Shown here: piece after piece, positions 47,600 through 58,600 of the stretch
Numbering within the stretch: the stretch's first letter is position 1
Layout: every line of letters starts with the position of its first letter
DNA from: Codonopsis lanceolata
Taxonomy: Eukaryota; Streptophyta; Magnoliopsida; Asterales; Campanulaceae
Direction: 5' to 3'
Assembly: GCA_013146195.2 (NCBI GenBank)
Contig: CM028378.1
Coordinates: 14,429,828-14,493,827 of the forward strand
DNA length: 64,000 nt
The notes under the pieces: model-generated
What the model was told of the DNA's origin: nothing
Seen by the model: the letters and a program-made list of their open reading frames with translations, nothing else
The model's database searches: none
Position numbers and translations under genes: made by a program

Positions 47600-48960
47600 A
47601 TATATGTAGAGTATCACTTTTTACTATTAATAGTGTCACTTTATAATATAAAATGTGTCACTTTTGGCCTTAGAAGTGTCACCTTGCATTTTTAATGAAA
47701 ATTATAATTTTTCCCTAAAAAAATGTTACTTTTTGGGATTAAATGTATCACTTTTAGTCTTAAATGTATTACTTTCACTTTGAAAGTGTCATTTTTTTTA
47801 TAAATAAAAATCATTACGTTTGACATTAAAGGGAGTACTTTATAACATTAAAAATATCACTTTTTAGCATTAAATGTGTTACTTTTGACCGTACAAGTGT
47901 CATTTTGTCTTATAAATAAAAATCTTCGTTATTGACATTAAAAGTGTCACTTTTTAGCATTGAAAATATCACGTTTTAGTATTAAATGTGTCACTTTTGG
48001 CAGTCAACGTTAGTTTTTAAAGTGATATTTTTTAGTATTAAATATGACACTTTTTAGTATTAAATGTGACACTTTTTAGTATTAAATATGTCATTTTTTA
48101 ATATTAAGAATGTCACTTTTTAGCATTAAGAGTGTCACTTTTTAGTATTAAGAGTGTCACTTTTTAGTATTAAATGCATCACTTTTTAGTATTAAGAGTG
48201 TCACTTTTTAGTATTAAGAGTGTCATTTTTTAATATTAGGGCAAGTCCAATAGTAGGAGTCAAAATCCTAATTTTAATACCTATGTAAAAGTATTAAGTT
48301 CTCTAATGGTTAAAGTAAGAGATATCAAAATTAGGTGTGGTACTAGGGAAGGTACCAAATTTGATACTTCCCTTAGTACCTCACATAATTTTAATACCCT
48401 TCATTTTGATACATATGGTTGGAGATGATCATTTGATACCCATGAATAATAACCAATAGGTATCAAATTTTGGTTTTGATACCTATAGGCAAGTACCACC
48501 ATTAGACTTGCCTTTAAGAGTGTCACTTTTTAGTATTAAATGTGTCACTTTTTAGTATTAAAAGTGTCACTTTTTAGTATTAAGAGTGTCACTTTTTAGT
48601 ATTAAATGTGTCACTTTTGACAGTCAGCGTTGGTTAAAAAGTTACACTTTTTAGTATTAAATGTGACACTTTTTAGTATTAAATGTGACATTTTTTAGCA
48701 TTAAATATGACACTTTTTAGTATTAAATGTGACACTTTTTAGTATTAAGAGTGTCTTTTTTTAGTATTAAGAGTGTCACTTTTTAGTATTAAGAGTGACA
48801 TTTTTTAGTATTAATAGTGTTACTTTTTAGTATTAAAAGTATCATTTTTTAGTATTAAGAGTATTACTTTGTATTTTAATGAGAATTATAATAAATTTCT
48901 CTTTATAGTGTCACTTTCAACCTTAAAATATGTTTTGTCTTTTCAATATGTCACGTTTAG
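47600..48960. repeat. Degenerate ~20-bp repeat array (AGTGTCACTTTTTAGTATTA)
   Basis: Dozens of copies of GTGTCACTTTTTAGTATTAA with single-base variants. Copies are most regular at about 48030-48240 and 48510-48850 and more decayed at the edges. Both AGTGTCAC and TGTGACAC forms occur. A Tourist-like MITE interrupts it. Confidence 0.85.
48236..48516. mobile_element. Tourist/PIF-Harbinger-like MITE (48239-48513)
   Basis: Ends GGGCAAGTCCAATAGTAGG and, inverted, AGGCAAGTCTAATGGTGG. TTA lies at both flanks (48236-48238 and 48514-48516), the Harbinger target preference. Size 275 bp. The interior is rich in inverted GATACC/GGTATC motifs. Confidence 0.8.
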
Positions 48961-49337
48961 CTTTAAATGTCTCATTTAGCATTTGGTTAAAGTCTATTAG
49001 GGTCCGTCAAGTATCCCAAGGCAATTGATGCTAACGGAGCTGACAAATGATTAAATTGTAAGGCGTGGAAAACATAAGAATTTCGGCGACAAACCTTGAA
49101 TGTGCAAGGGCACCGAAGCAAAATGACACATCTTGCCAATAAAACTTAAAAATAGCCCTAGGAAGGTTGGAACCAAAGACCAGGCACACTAAATTCTATA
49201 TCTTATTTGTTCCCCTGATAACCATCACAACAAACTATATTTTGTTAATTCTTGTAACATATTATTTATTTATTATGACCCGTGAATTTCTAAATGAGGC
49301 TTCGTCTTACAGATTTAGGATCCGTAAGATCGTCCTA

Positions 49338-49340
49338 CAT

Positions 49341-49402
<62 letters not shown>
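49338..49402. repeat. Compound (CA)n(TA)n microsatellite
   Basis: About ten AC units followed by more than twenty AT units, ending exactly where the Mutator-like element begins. Confidence 0.95.
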
Positions 49403-49405
<3 letters not shown>

Positions 49406-49689
49406 TAACACCTAAATCCATAAACGTAACACCTCACTACCCCTAACAATTATTCTAATAGATTTTCACTTTAATGCCCCTCAAATTATAACTCTTCAAC
49501 AAACCACCCCTAACAAACCTAACCAATACCCCCCCCCCCAAACAAAATTTAGATAGTAGCCATACTAACCAATACCCCCCCCCCAAACAAAATTCGAGAT
49601 AGCGACCATACTCGGGCTCTCTCTCTCACTCTCAATCTTCTCGAATCGGTCTCGGCCAGAAATCACCACAATTTCAAAATTTCACCAAC

Positions 49690-49691
<2 letters not shown>

Positions 49692-49765
<74 letters not shown>
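49692..49765. repeat. (TA)n microsatellite
   Basis: About 37 uninterrupted TA units in the left subterminal part of the Mutator-like element. Confidence 0.95.
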
Positions 49766-49774
<9 letters not shown>

Positions 49775-49945
49775 AGAAATCTCAATTTGTTGTTCAATTG
49801 GTGTTTAATTAAATTATCTAGAATTACGTATCTCTCTCTCTATTTTCTGTTTGTTCAATCTCAATTTGGTGTGCATTTGGTATTTGAATAAGCGGGAATC
49901 CCGTTTTTTTTTCTTGTTCGCGAGAAAGGACCACTAAGGCACAGT

Positions 49946-50064
49946 GGTTGTTCTATACAACTACCACGATTGAGCAACGGTAATGATATAAAATATCCGC
50001 GAATTTGCAGCGGATGTTTTATATCACTACTGCTGCTCAATCGCGGTAGTTGTATAGAACAACC
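49946..50064. repeat. 119-bp hairpin with 55-bp arms
   Basis: GGTTGTTCTATACAACTACC at 49946 pairs with its exact inverse ending at 50064, and pairing continues with about five mismatches, all transitions, to ATCCGC at the loop (about 9 nt, near 50001-50009). Confidence 0.88.
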
Positions 50065-50547
50065 GTCATTGAATCGCGGGTCTTTCCTAGTTAAACCGCT
50101 AGTCTGTAGCGGTCATATTGTACCAAAACCGCTATGTTGTAGCGGTTGTTTTGAATTTTTGTTAAAAAAACTTGTTTTTTTGAACAAAAGGTATGTGATA
50201 AGTATAATATATGTCTCTATATATACAATATACATGTATAACTTAAGTTTTTATTATTTTTTGGAAATAGAACCAAAAGTAGCGGATGTTTTGTGTTTTT
50301 TTTTTTGAAAAACATGTTTAAAAAAAAACGTAATGTAATATATGTGTGCATATATATTTTTAGAATTTGTAATTATTTTTTTGAAATAGAACCAAAAGTG
50401 GGGGATGTTTTGTGTTTTTTTTTAACAATTATTTAAAAAAAAACTTGTGTAATAGATGTAATATATAAGTGTATATATAAATATATATAATGTTTTATAG
50501 ATAATTTATCACTTCATAACTTAACTTGTATTTATTTTTTGTAATAG

Positions 50548-51327
50548 ATGGAACACATACGTCGACGAGTGAAACGTCCAGTACAGGCAGAGGATCTGAG
50601 TAGAGTACGTAACAGAGTTGTGACTGCTTCAGAACGCATGAAAGCTTCTAATCAAGCACATACAGCCATTAATGATGGTGGTGATGGGGATGAGGGTGCT
50701 TATGCACGGACCCCCGTTCACGGAGATGATAGGAGGAGTCCAGGCCCCACTGATATTCCATTTAAGCCTCCTTATAATGCTCAATTGAGGGGAAGAGGAC
50801 ATTCACCTATTACGAGAAAGGATGAGGAGATAGAAGTCTCATTAAACATGATGTGTGGCATGATGGGTGACATGGGTGGCATGGATGTTATGGGTGGTAT
50901 GGGTGGCATGGGTGGTATGGGTGACATGGGTGGCATGAGTGGTATGGGTGACATGGGTGGCATGAGTGGTATGGGTGGTATGGGTGACATGAGTGGTTTG
51001 GGTGGCATGGGTGTCATGGGTGGCATGAGTGGTGTGGGTGGCGCAAGTGGTAGTTCGAGCATGTTACGCGGGCGTGGGAAGGGTCCGATAAATGCTGATG
51101 TATTTAATGTACTACGAGATAGACAACGGTTAGTTGATGAAGAGGACGATGAGGAGAAGGATTTGGGTTTTGGTCTACGACAGAAAGCAAGCCGAGGACA
51201 TAGTAGAGGCAGAGTAGGAGGTTGTGGTGATGGTGGTGATGATGACGATGATGATTCAAACGATGAAGTGGATGAGTATGGTTGGATGTTGATGGAGCCA
51301 CATGGAGGTGGACCCGAGAACACATAG
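50548..51327 (+). CDS. Met/Gly-repeat, acidic protein of the Mutator-like element (259 aa)
   Basis: Open frame from an ATG at 50548 to TAG with no break. The N-terminus is basic (MEHIRRRVKRPVQAEDLSRV). The middle (residues about 105-170) is a GGM/GMGDM repeat of roughly 15 units. An RGRGKG motif, an acidic stretch with a run of Asp (DDDDDD) and DEYGWMLMEPHGGG follow. I do not recognise a domain. It lies immediately upstream of, and in the same direction as, the mobile-domain relic and may be its first exon or a separate low-complexity protein. The open frame could be partly due to the triplet repeat. Confidence 0.5.
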   Translation: MEHIRRRVKRPVQAEDLSRVRNRVVTASERMKASNQAHTAINDGGDGDEGAYARTPVHGDDRRSPGPTDIPFKPPYNAQLRGRGHSPITRKDEEIEVSLNMMCGMMGDMGGMDVMGGMGGMGGMGDMGGMSGMGDMGGMSGMGGMGDMSGLGGMGVMGGMSGVGGASGSSSMLRGRGKGPINADVFNVLRDRQRLVDEEDDEEKDLGFGLRQKASRGHSRGRVGGCGDGGDDDDDDSNDEVDEYGWMLMEPHGGGPENT

Positions 51328-51494
51328 TTACTTACTAGATTTCTTGGTCATATTGCATCTGCAATATGAAATGGTGAGGAAATTTATTATATTGACGATG
51401 ATAGTATTTACTCACATTTATTAAATTGACTACGTAGTATTGTTTTAATATTGATGAGAGATTATTTCATTATGTTCAACGGGAGAGACCAGTA

Positions 51495-52869
51495 TTGAGT
51501 TGTCATAGCTCCGTGGACCGTCGAACAACATTGCCTTGGACTATAAATGATATGGAGACTATTCAGTGGATCACTAGGAGTAACCTGGGACACTTTAGGG
51601 AGTGTATGTTACAACACTTGAACATGCCATTGATATCAGCCTTTGTGGAAAGATGGCAGCCAGAAACCAACAGTTTCCATTTACCGTTCGGGGAGATGAC
51701 GCTGATGTTGGGGTGCTTACATTTTACAGATCCTAGTGGTCGGGAAACCCATTTTGGCAAGTACCAAGTTAGCCCAGATCAAGTCATCTCTAGCCATTCT
51801 CCTACGCATGCCTCCTACCAAGGTGGACAGTGAGGTGAGGGAAAGTGGTATTAGATTTTTTACATTGCAAGAATATTTGGGTGGCAAGACTGTTTTAGCT
51901 CAACCGAGGACGATTGGTTATTTTTTGTGGTTGATGCGGACGACGTTGTTCATGGACAAGTTGTCAAACCGGGTAAATGTTCACTTTCTACCGTATATGA
52001 TGGATATCTGTGATATGCCCAATCACGCTTGGGGTGCAGCGACTTTATCCTTTCTATACCGTCGGCTCGGTATAGCATTGAGGATTGGTTGTAGCAGATG
52101 GCTGGGTGCTTGTCTCTACTACAGGTATAAAAATGAATTGTTTGGATACTGTAAAATTTAAATTATTTTATTCGACGCTATTTTATTCGATGCTATTTTA
52201 TTTGACACTGTTTTATTTTATTATAGGTTTGGATCTATGAATATTTTCCTCAATTCAGACCAAGTTGTTCATCGACATGGACCCCTCAAGAGTCATACTC
52301 TAAGAGATGGACCTCTTCTCTCGGTGGAAGAAGAAATGATCCCGAGACTCTATTGGAGTATCGTAGAATCCTCGATCGGATGACTGTTGATGCCATAAAT
52401 ATTTATTATTTCTAAATATTGTATCAAATAAAAGTTTGGATATTTATATTAATATTTGTTTTTTCAAGTTATTTGGACTCCTTTTACACGTAGGCTATCA
52501 CAGGAGGTACCGATCAGTTTGTTCTCGGGCTTAATTCATTGTCGTAAAATCACTAAGTCATACATGCCTGATCGTTGCTTCAAACAGTTTGGATATATCC
52601 AAATTATTCCCGGCCATGTATTCCAGCTGACAAAGGTTTATAGAGGTCCAAAGCTGCTGAAGTACATTCGTGTCCACGATGAGATGCTTCGCAATTTCCA
52701 ACAATGGGAGCATCATTCTATAAACCCCAGGAGGGCCGGATCGAGGGGAGCCAACATTCCATCCGCCACCGTAGATGGTTACGAGCAGTGGTTTTGGGGG
52801 GTGTACAACATCGAAAAACTGTTTAGCATAGTGATATTGTTGCGATTCAGGAGTCCCGTCCATATCTGA
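51495..52869 (+). pseudogene. Plant mobile domain (MAIN-like/aminotransferase-like) gene relic
   Basis: Matches the PMD family found in MAIN/MAIL proteins and in many plant transposons. First part 51495-51705: LISAFVERWQPETNSFHLPFGEMTL. A frame change follows near 51706, then LQILVVGKPI, FLWLMRTTLFMDKLSNRVNVHFLP and WGAATLSFLYRRLGIALR to about 52090, where another frame change precedes MAGCLSLLQ and a GT donor at 52125. The next exon begins at about 52228 (VWIYEYFPQF). The last exon, about 52468-52869, reads VIWTPFTRRLSQEVP then YMPDRCFKQFGYIQIIPGH. At least two frameshifts make it a pseudogene, though domain order is complete. It converges with the transposase. Confidence 0.8.
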
Positions 52870-52922
52870 TATAATGTTTTTTTTATCAAATTAGCTGCAG
52901 ATTCCCTTGATGTACTCATATC

Positions 52923-54537
52923 TTAAACTTCGCCCATAGACAACGTCCTCCAAAACACATGGATATCATGGGGTTCAATCGGGACATTTGTCTGTTGCAT
53001 GTGCCACATTTGACAACTACACGGTAAACCGTAACTTGTCCTCAACAAACAACCACACTTCTGGGAATCACCCTCAACTGGCTCGTCTATATACTGTGTT
53101 GTATTCCAATCGCAACTCAAAGGCACGAGAAGATACCTTAAATCTCAATCGACGGAGAAGAAAATTTAAGGATGTCAAAGGATGGGCTACATTCAAAAAC
53201 CTTTCAAATAGAGCCAAGATCTCATTGAACTGCAGCTTGATAGCATCATGGATTTGATCGAATATATGATCGAAACCCCCAACTGACGTGCATAACCATC
53301 TTTTCATCTAGGAGTGTGCACTCTCAACTCTGTAACATATTGCACAGTTACAAAAAAATTACATAATGTTCATAAATAATAAATATATCGCATTCATAAA
53401 CATATAAGTCTTACCTCTTCGTCGTTTGATTGCCGAAATGCATGTATTGTTTGGTCCAAGCACAAACAAATCTATCCTTATAGGGCTCAAACCAAGTTGA
53501 ATTAACATATCGAACAACTGCCTGAATATTTGCCCACGATTCCTCCATATCTCGACAATTTTTTGTGTATTCTTCCTCAGTTTTGGACTCAACTTTATTG
53601 ATCCACCTCTTCATAAATATTGCAGCATAACTTCTCCTTCCCAACAGGTTCCTTACATACTTCACAACATCCTTCGCTATGTGTCTCTTACACAACATAT
53701 GTTGAGACGTTGGAAAGTAATCTCGTATTGCATTCATGAGAACCAGCTCCCTATCCGTGACAGTGACATCCGGTGGGCAAACATGAACTAATAAAGCATG
53801 CAACTGATGTAATGCCCAACCAAATGTTTCACTTTTCTCATTTTTCAAGAATGCAAATGCGACATGAAAATTCTTCCCCACAGATGTAACTCCAATGATT
53901 TTCAATAACGGCAAATCATATATTATTAGTATTATATGTTGAATCCATAAGGAGAACATACGGAAATAAGGCTAACATCTCTTCAGCCTTCGGATGAGCA
54001 AACATAACATTAGTCAATACAGCTTTATTTTTTTGGGCAAGTCTCTTTGACCTGAACCATAAAATATATCCACGTCGACGCATCTCATCTAAAAAATACT
54101 CCATTTTTTTATTTATTTTCCATTTTCTTCTTTCTTATTCCTACCAAAGCATTCTCTAAATACTTTCTCGAACTTCTGTTATCAGGATTTTCCCTTTTCA
54201 ATAGATTTAATATATGTTTCGGCTTCACATTAGCACTATAAAGTTGATCAACCCTTTCAATCTCAACCTTTGTCAATTTCGATGCAGAAGTGTGACATTT
54301 TTCTCCCATTGAAAGTGGATGGTTGTGAGCATTGTTAAACTTGCTAACTTTAACTCTCCAACCATCATCTTTTACTTTCTGCAAATACACTTCAAATTTA
54401 CACAAAAACTTCTTCGAACCATTTTTCTTTACAACTTTCAAATCATTTTTACCATCGTATCGAGGTTTTCCACCATTCTCACAAACTTTACAAGTGTTAT
54501 CAAATTTAATTTTACTTCTGGACATGTAAAAGTACAT
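52923..54537 (-). pseudogene. MULE/FAR1-type transposase relic
   Basis: Minus strand. The N-terminal FAR1-like DNA-binding segment at 54537-54109 includes WRVKVSKFNNAHNHPLS. The linker and first catalytic region at 54104-53916 read ALFPYVLLMDSTYNTN, with the catalytic Asp of DSTY. After a frame change near 53930, the MULE core at 53959-53411 continues PLLKIIGVTSVGKNFHVAFA, VTDRELVLMNAIRDYFP and CKRHIAKDV. The SWIM zinc-finger end at 53126-52923 shows CGCLLRTSYGLPCSCQMWH. Frame changes near 54106 and 53930 and a gap at about 53130-53400 disrupt it. The superfamily is clear from these motifs. Confidence 0.87.
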
Positions 54538-54739
54538 ATCCTCGACACATCCGGTATCTCTAACCTATTTTTCTGCAGCTTCTCGATCAATTAATTTTTC
54601 ATACGTCACAAAAAAAAGATACATTCGAAAATAAATTATTCACATTTTCAAACTGGTAATCCTATCAACAAATAACAATAAAACCATATTAATAATTAAT
54701 TTAAAAAAAAACAAATTTCCTGCAAATTAAATCAAAGAG

Positions 54740-54975
54740 CCATTACACAGTAGCGGTTATTCTTATATATATCCGCTACTGACAAGCGGTTCTAATTAAA
54801 TACAACCGCTACAAAAAACGAACCTATTACATAACATCCGTTTTTTAAAAACGAATCTAACTCTAAACATCCGCTACTCTGTTGCAGATGTTTAATAAAG
54901 CATCCGTTGTTCACTCGCGGCTTTTAGGCTAAATATCTGTTGTGCCCTAGCGGATGTTTTGCCCAGTCACGGATT
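54740..54975. repeat. Right subterminal repeat zone of the Mutator-like element
   Basis: Repeated CCGCTAC/GTAGCGG and CATCCG motifs (e.g. near 54752, 54775, 54807, 54870, 54950), mirroring the TAGCGG motifs at 49985-50150 on the left side. They are candidate transposase-binding sites. Confidence 0.6.
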
Positions 54976-55319
54976 TTTTTTCAAAATTTCAGTGAAATAA
55001 CATTCAAAAATCAATATTTACCTGAAAATAATCATCCTTGTTAGCATTTTCATCTTCATTAGGATTACAATCATAATCAATTATGAGTTGGGTGGAGAGT
55101 TTTTTTTATAAGATGAGGAGGATTGTGAGGGAAATAGATTGAGGATGTTGAGAGTGTTTTCAAATAAGTTGGAAGTAGTATTGGATTGAGAGGGTGGTGG
55201 TTGGTTGAAGGAATAAATTGTATAGCATTTCCTAATAATTGTCCATAAGGGTATTTATGTCATTTTATGTATTAAATGGTGTTACGTTTAGGGTTTTTGG
55301 TATTACGTTTAGGGTCACT

Positions 55320-55693
55320 CATATATATAAAGACAGAGAGAGAGAGAGAGAAAGGTATTCAAATCAAATGTGTGTAGCAGCCTAAAGAAACCATCAAATC
55401 AAGTTAAGTTCTCTTAAAATTGATAAGAAAAACTTGTAAGGTGGTGCTTCAAATATTTTCCACCGGTGGATCAATTAAGTCCTCAAATTTTTATTTATCT
55501 GTAACTTTTTTTATTTACTGTTTGAAAAATCCTAAATATGCTTCAGTCATATATTTTCCATAGGTAGATAATATCTTCAAATCATTATGTATCTTGATGC
55601 ATCCAAAATTATCCGATGACACACTGAGCTTCTTTAACCGGATATCTGACTTTCAATCTATTCAAAATCTTCAAGGCCCAACCCTGAAAGTCA
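55320..55693. other. Unassigned spacer
   Basis: AG microsatellite at about 55333-55352, then AT-rich DNA with no recognisable feature. The right part may belong to the element into which the long solo LTR inserted. Confidence 0.4.
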
Positions 55694-58600
55694 AACACTG
55701 TAAGACCCCGAACCTTCGTGTATTTGACTTTCTCGTGTTGCATGCTTTGTTGTTAATGCGTCGAGTGTTTATCTTAGCATGATAGCACCTAAATAAGTCT
55801 CATTGGAGTCTTAGTACCTTTTATATAAGATTTACAATGTTCATCTTAGTTGTTGTATGCTTGGTTGAGAGTTTAGAAGCATTGTTGTTTCGTTTGAGCC
55901 TTAGGGTTTCTTGGGATTGCCTTCGTTGCTTGTATTATTTGTGTTTTCAACTTGCGAGAAGTTCATTTGAGTTCTAAACCAAGTGTACTAGTATTTCCCA
56001 TGCTTGCATAATCATTGTTCATAGACTTGTTGCATTTGGAAATAAGATGACCAACATATTACTTCACAGATTCAGTCCGGTTTTGGGCAAACTTCGGGAA
56101 AATTCTGGTACCAATCTACTGAACAGAATTTTCTAAAAATTTAGTATGTTTTACCTACATATGTTAGGATACTCCCTGTATAATATGGTATTTTTCCAAG
56201 GTATATAAGTACCTCATTTAGGTCTTGACTTACGGCTGTGCCAGAATTCTGTTTTCAGGAAATCAGCTTCTGTACTTGAACTTGTAGTAGCCATATTTTG
56301 ATGAATATTAGTCCAAATTGAGTAATTTAAAAGGCTAAACTATAGTTTAAAAAGTCTAGTTTCACAATAATCAATAATCACCTCATTTGGAGGTGTGAGC
56401 TATTTATGGTCGATTTTACAAGATCGACTGTCCAGTAACAACAATCTGGAAATTGGGCAGTTTTCAGCCTTTGGTCATTTTTGAGTGTTTTGGCTATTGA
56501 CTCTTGAACCCTTGGCCCTTGGACGTCCATTGTGACTCAAAGCCACCTTTGTTGACTTACTTTCAACCCTTTTGAGCCCTTGGATCTTCCTTATCAATGG
56601 CCATCCTTCTTTGGCCAATTAGAAGCCTCTTAACTCATTTCACTTGGATTAGGGACTTCTTGGGAAGTATATAAACACAAAATTCAGCAAATCAGCCATT
56701 GTTGATCATAACAAACCAGAGATTCAGAGACTTAACTCCAAAATTCGTCCATGGAAGAAACCCTAGGTTGAAGGACCATTTCCCGGAGATCCGGTGGTCC
56801 GATCGACGAACCGAGACCGCCAAATCGAAGCCCTCGATTTTCTCTACAACAATCCTTGCTCTAATCAACCTTTCATCCATTAATCATAGGACTAAGGTAC
56901 GTTGAGAAATCCCTGAAATTTTCATGTTCAATAAAATGACATGACCCCTTCATTATAGTTGCTCTATTGATGATTATGAACATCTTTTGTGAAAACAAAT
57001 CCTCCAATTCAACATTTGAAATATGTGTAGGATTTCATGAATTCTCTATGAAGTTGTGATTTTGACATTTTGTAAAGCATGAATGTTGTTTATAATGAGC
57101 TTAGGAACAACTCTTGTGAAAGATTATGTTTCAATTCAAGGTTTAACAAAATCTCCGATTCTAGGGTTTGAAACTCGGGATTGTGTTTAAGGCTAGTTTA
57201 AGATCATGAACGGCCTAGTTATCGAGTTCTAAATGAAAGGAGAACTTAGGAAAGGGCAATGTAATGCATATATTATCAATGCTCTATTTGGTTGAATTTT
57301 AGTAAAACTCACCGGAGTTGAGATTAGGGAGTTATTGAACAATACCGACTCCACATTCAATCCCTACGATGTTTGTAGTGCGTTAGACTAATATATTAGC
57401 CTACGTGACTTTGGGATGGATTGAAGGGCATGTTTGATATGAGTGATTATAAGACTCAATCGAGTTCTTATGTGGTTTATGTGATTGTGTGAAGCAAATG
57501 CACAATTGAGAGCATGTTGTAGAATGATGTATCTACTTGACAGTTTGAATTCGCTCTTGTCGAATTCCTACTTGATTCTTTAATGAGTAAAAACACCTAC
57601 TTGTTGAATAATGAATTTGAGGACTATTCTATGAGAAGATTTGGATTGGGCTTTCTTAGTACTCTATACATGGAGTCTACTTGTATAAGTCGCTAGGATG
57701 ACCATGTTGTTATCTAAGACTCACCGGTATGGTTTGACCTTACGGGTCATTACCGCTCTAGTGTTGCTTAAGCCTTTGACTACCATCGACTTTTGTGTTA
57801 TTGAATGAGTTACTACTCTAGGAAGAGTTTAGTAAATGGCTTCATGATCCGAGACTAACGGAGTAGTCTTGGATAGTACTTAATCGACTGATGGTTAAGT
57901 TGTGACTCTGTTGAATTTCATAGGTGAATATGGAATACCGTGTATGATTTTATATTATGACTAAATGCATGATTTCCTACCTTGTCAAAAATTGATTCTT
58001 CTATGTGTTTCTATGATATGACTTATGAGCATATTGAATGTATTTGCCTTCGTGCATGATCTGTTCTACGGTTAATGAATTGTGGTGAACTTGGATTCTA
58101 CTATTAAGTGGAATTATGAATCAAAATTGAACTAAGTTTGATTTCACAATAATCAACTTGGGCTTCCCTTATATAACTTACTTGGGACTTGAACTAAGAT
58201 TCTTAAATGGAATGAGAACCTTGCTATGCCTCAAACGAGAACATAGAAAAGAGTCTTGGGACACATATAGTGTTCAAACTCTATTTGGTTGGAATTGTAG
58301 TAAAGACTCAACGGAGTCGAGTTAAGGAACAATTGAACCTTACGAGGATCATGGTGAGATCCTATGACAATTATATTCCAGTTGACTAGATTACTAGCTT
58401 TTGGGACTTGAAGTGAATAGAGTGAACAAACTTGGCACTTATGATTTAGAGACTCAAATGAGTTCCTATTGTGGTTTTGTGATTTATGTAACAATGTGCA
58501 TAATTGTATGAGTTTAGTAGGTCATTATATCTACTTGAGAATTAGCAAGTAAACATCTACTTGTGCATTGCATATAAGTCCAGCTGGCATTACTTGAGTT

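Larger units (their letters stand above)
49403..55319. mobile_element. Mutator-like element (about 5.9 kb) with transposase and plant-mobile-domain gene relics
   Basis: The ends share CGTAACACC/TAAACGTAACACC blocks: the left reads GCGTAACACCTAAATCC then TAAACGTAACACC (49403-49434), and the right, inverted, reads GAGTGACCCTAAACGTAA then TAAACGTAACACC (55282-55320). Both ends abut TA-rich DNA, so the 9-bp duplication expected for Mutator elements cannot be resolved. Subterminal zones on both sides are rich in CCGCTA/TAGCGG motifs. Inside are a plus-strand mobile-domain gene and a minus-strand FAR1/MULE-type transposase, convergent near 52900. Both are broken, so the copy is not autonomous now. 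Confidence 0.75.

Noticed and set aside
49338..49402. Dinucleotide repeats as a transposon terminal motif
   Set aside because: They are simple (CA)n(TA)n microsatellites adjoining the TIR, not part of it.
50781..51323. 180-codon minus-strand frame rich in Pro, Met and Ser
   Set aside because: It is the reverse shadow of the GGM repeat; a triplet-periodic repeat keeps several frames open.
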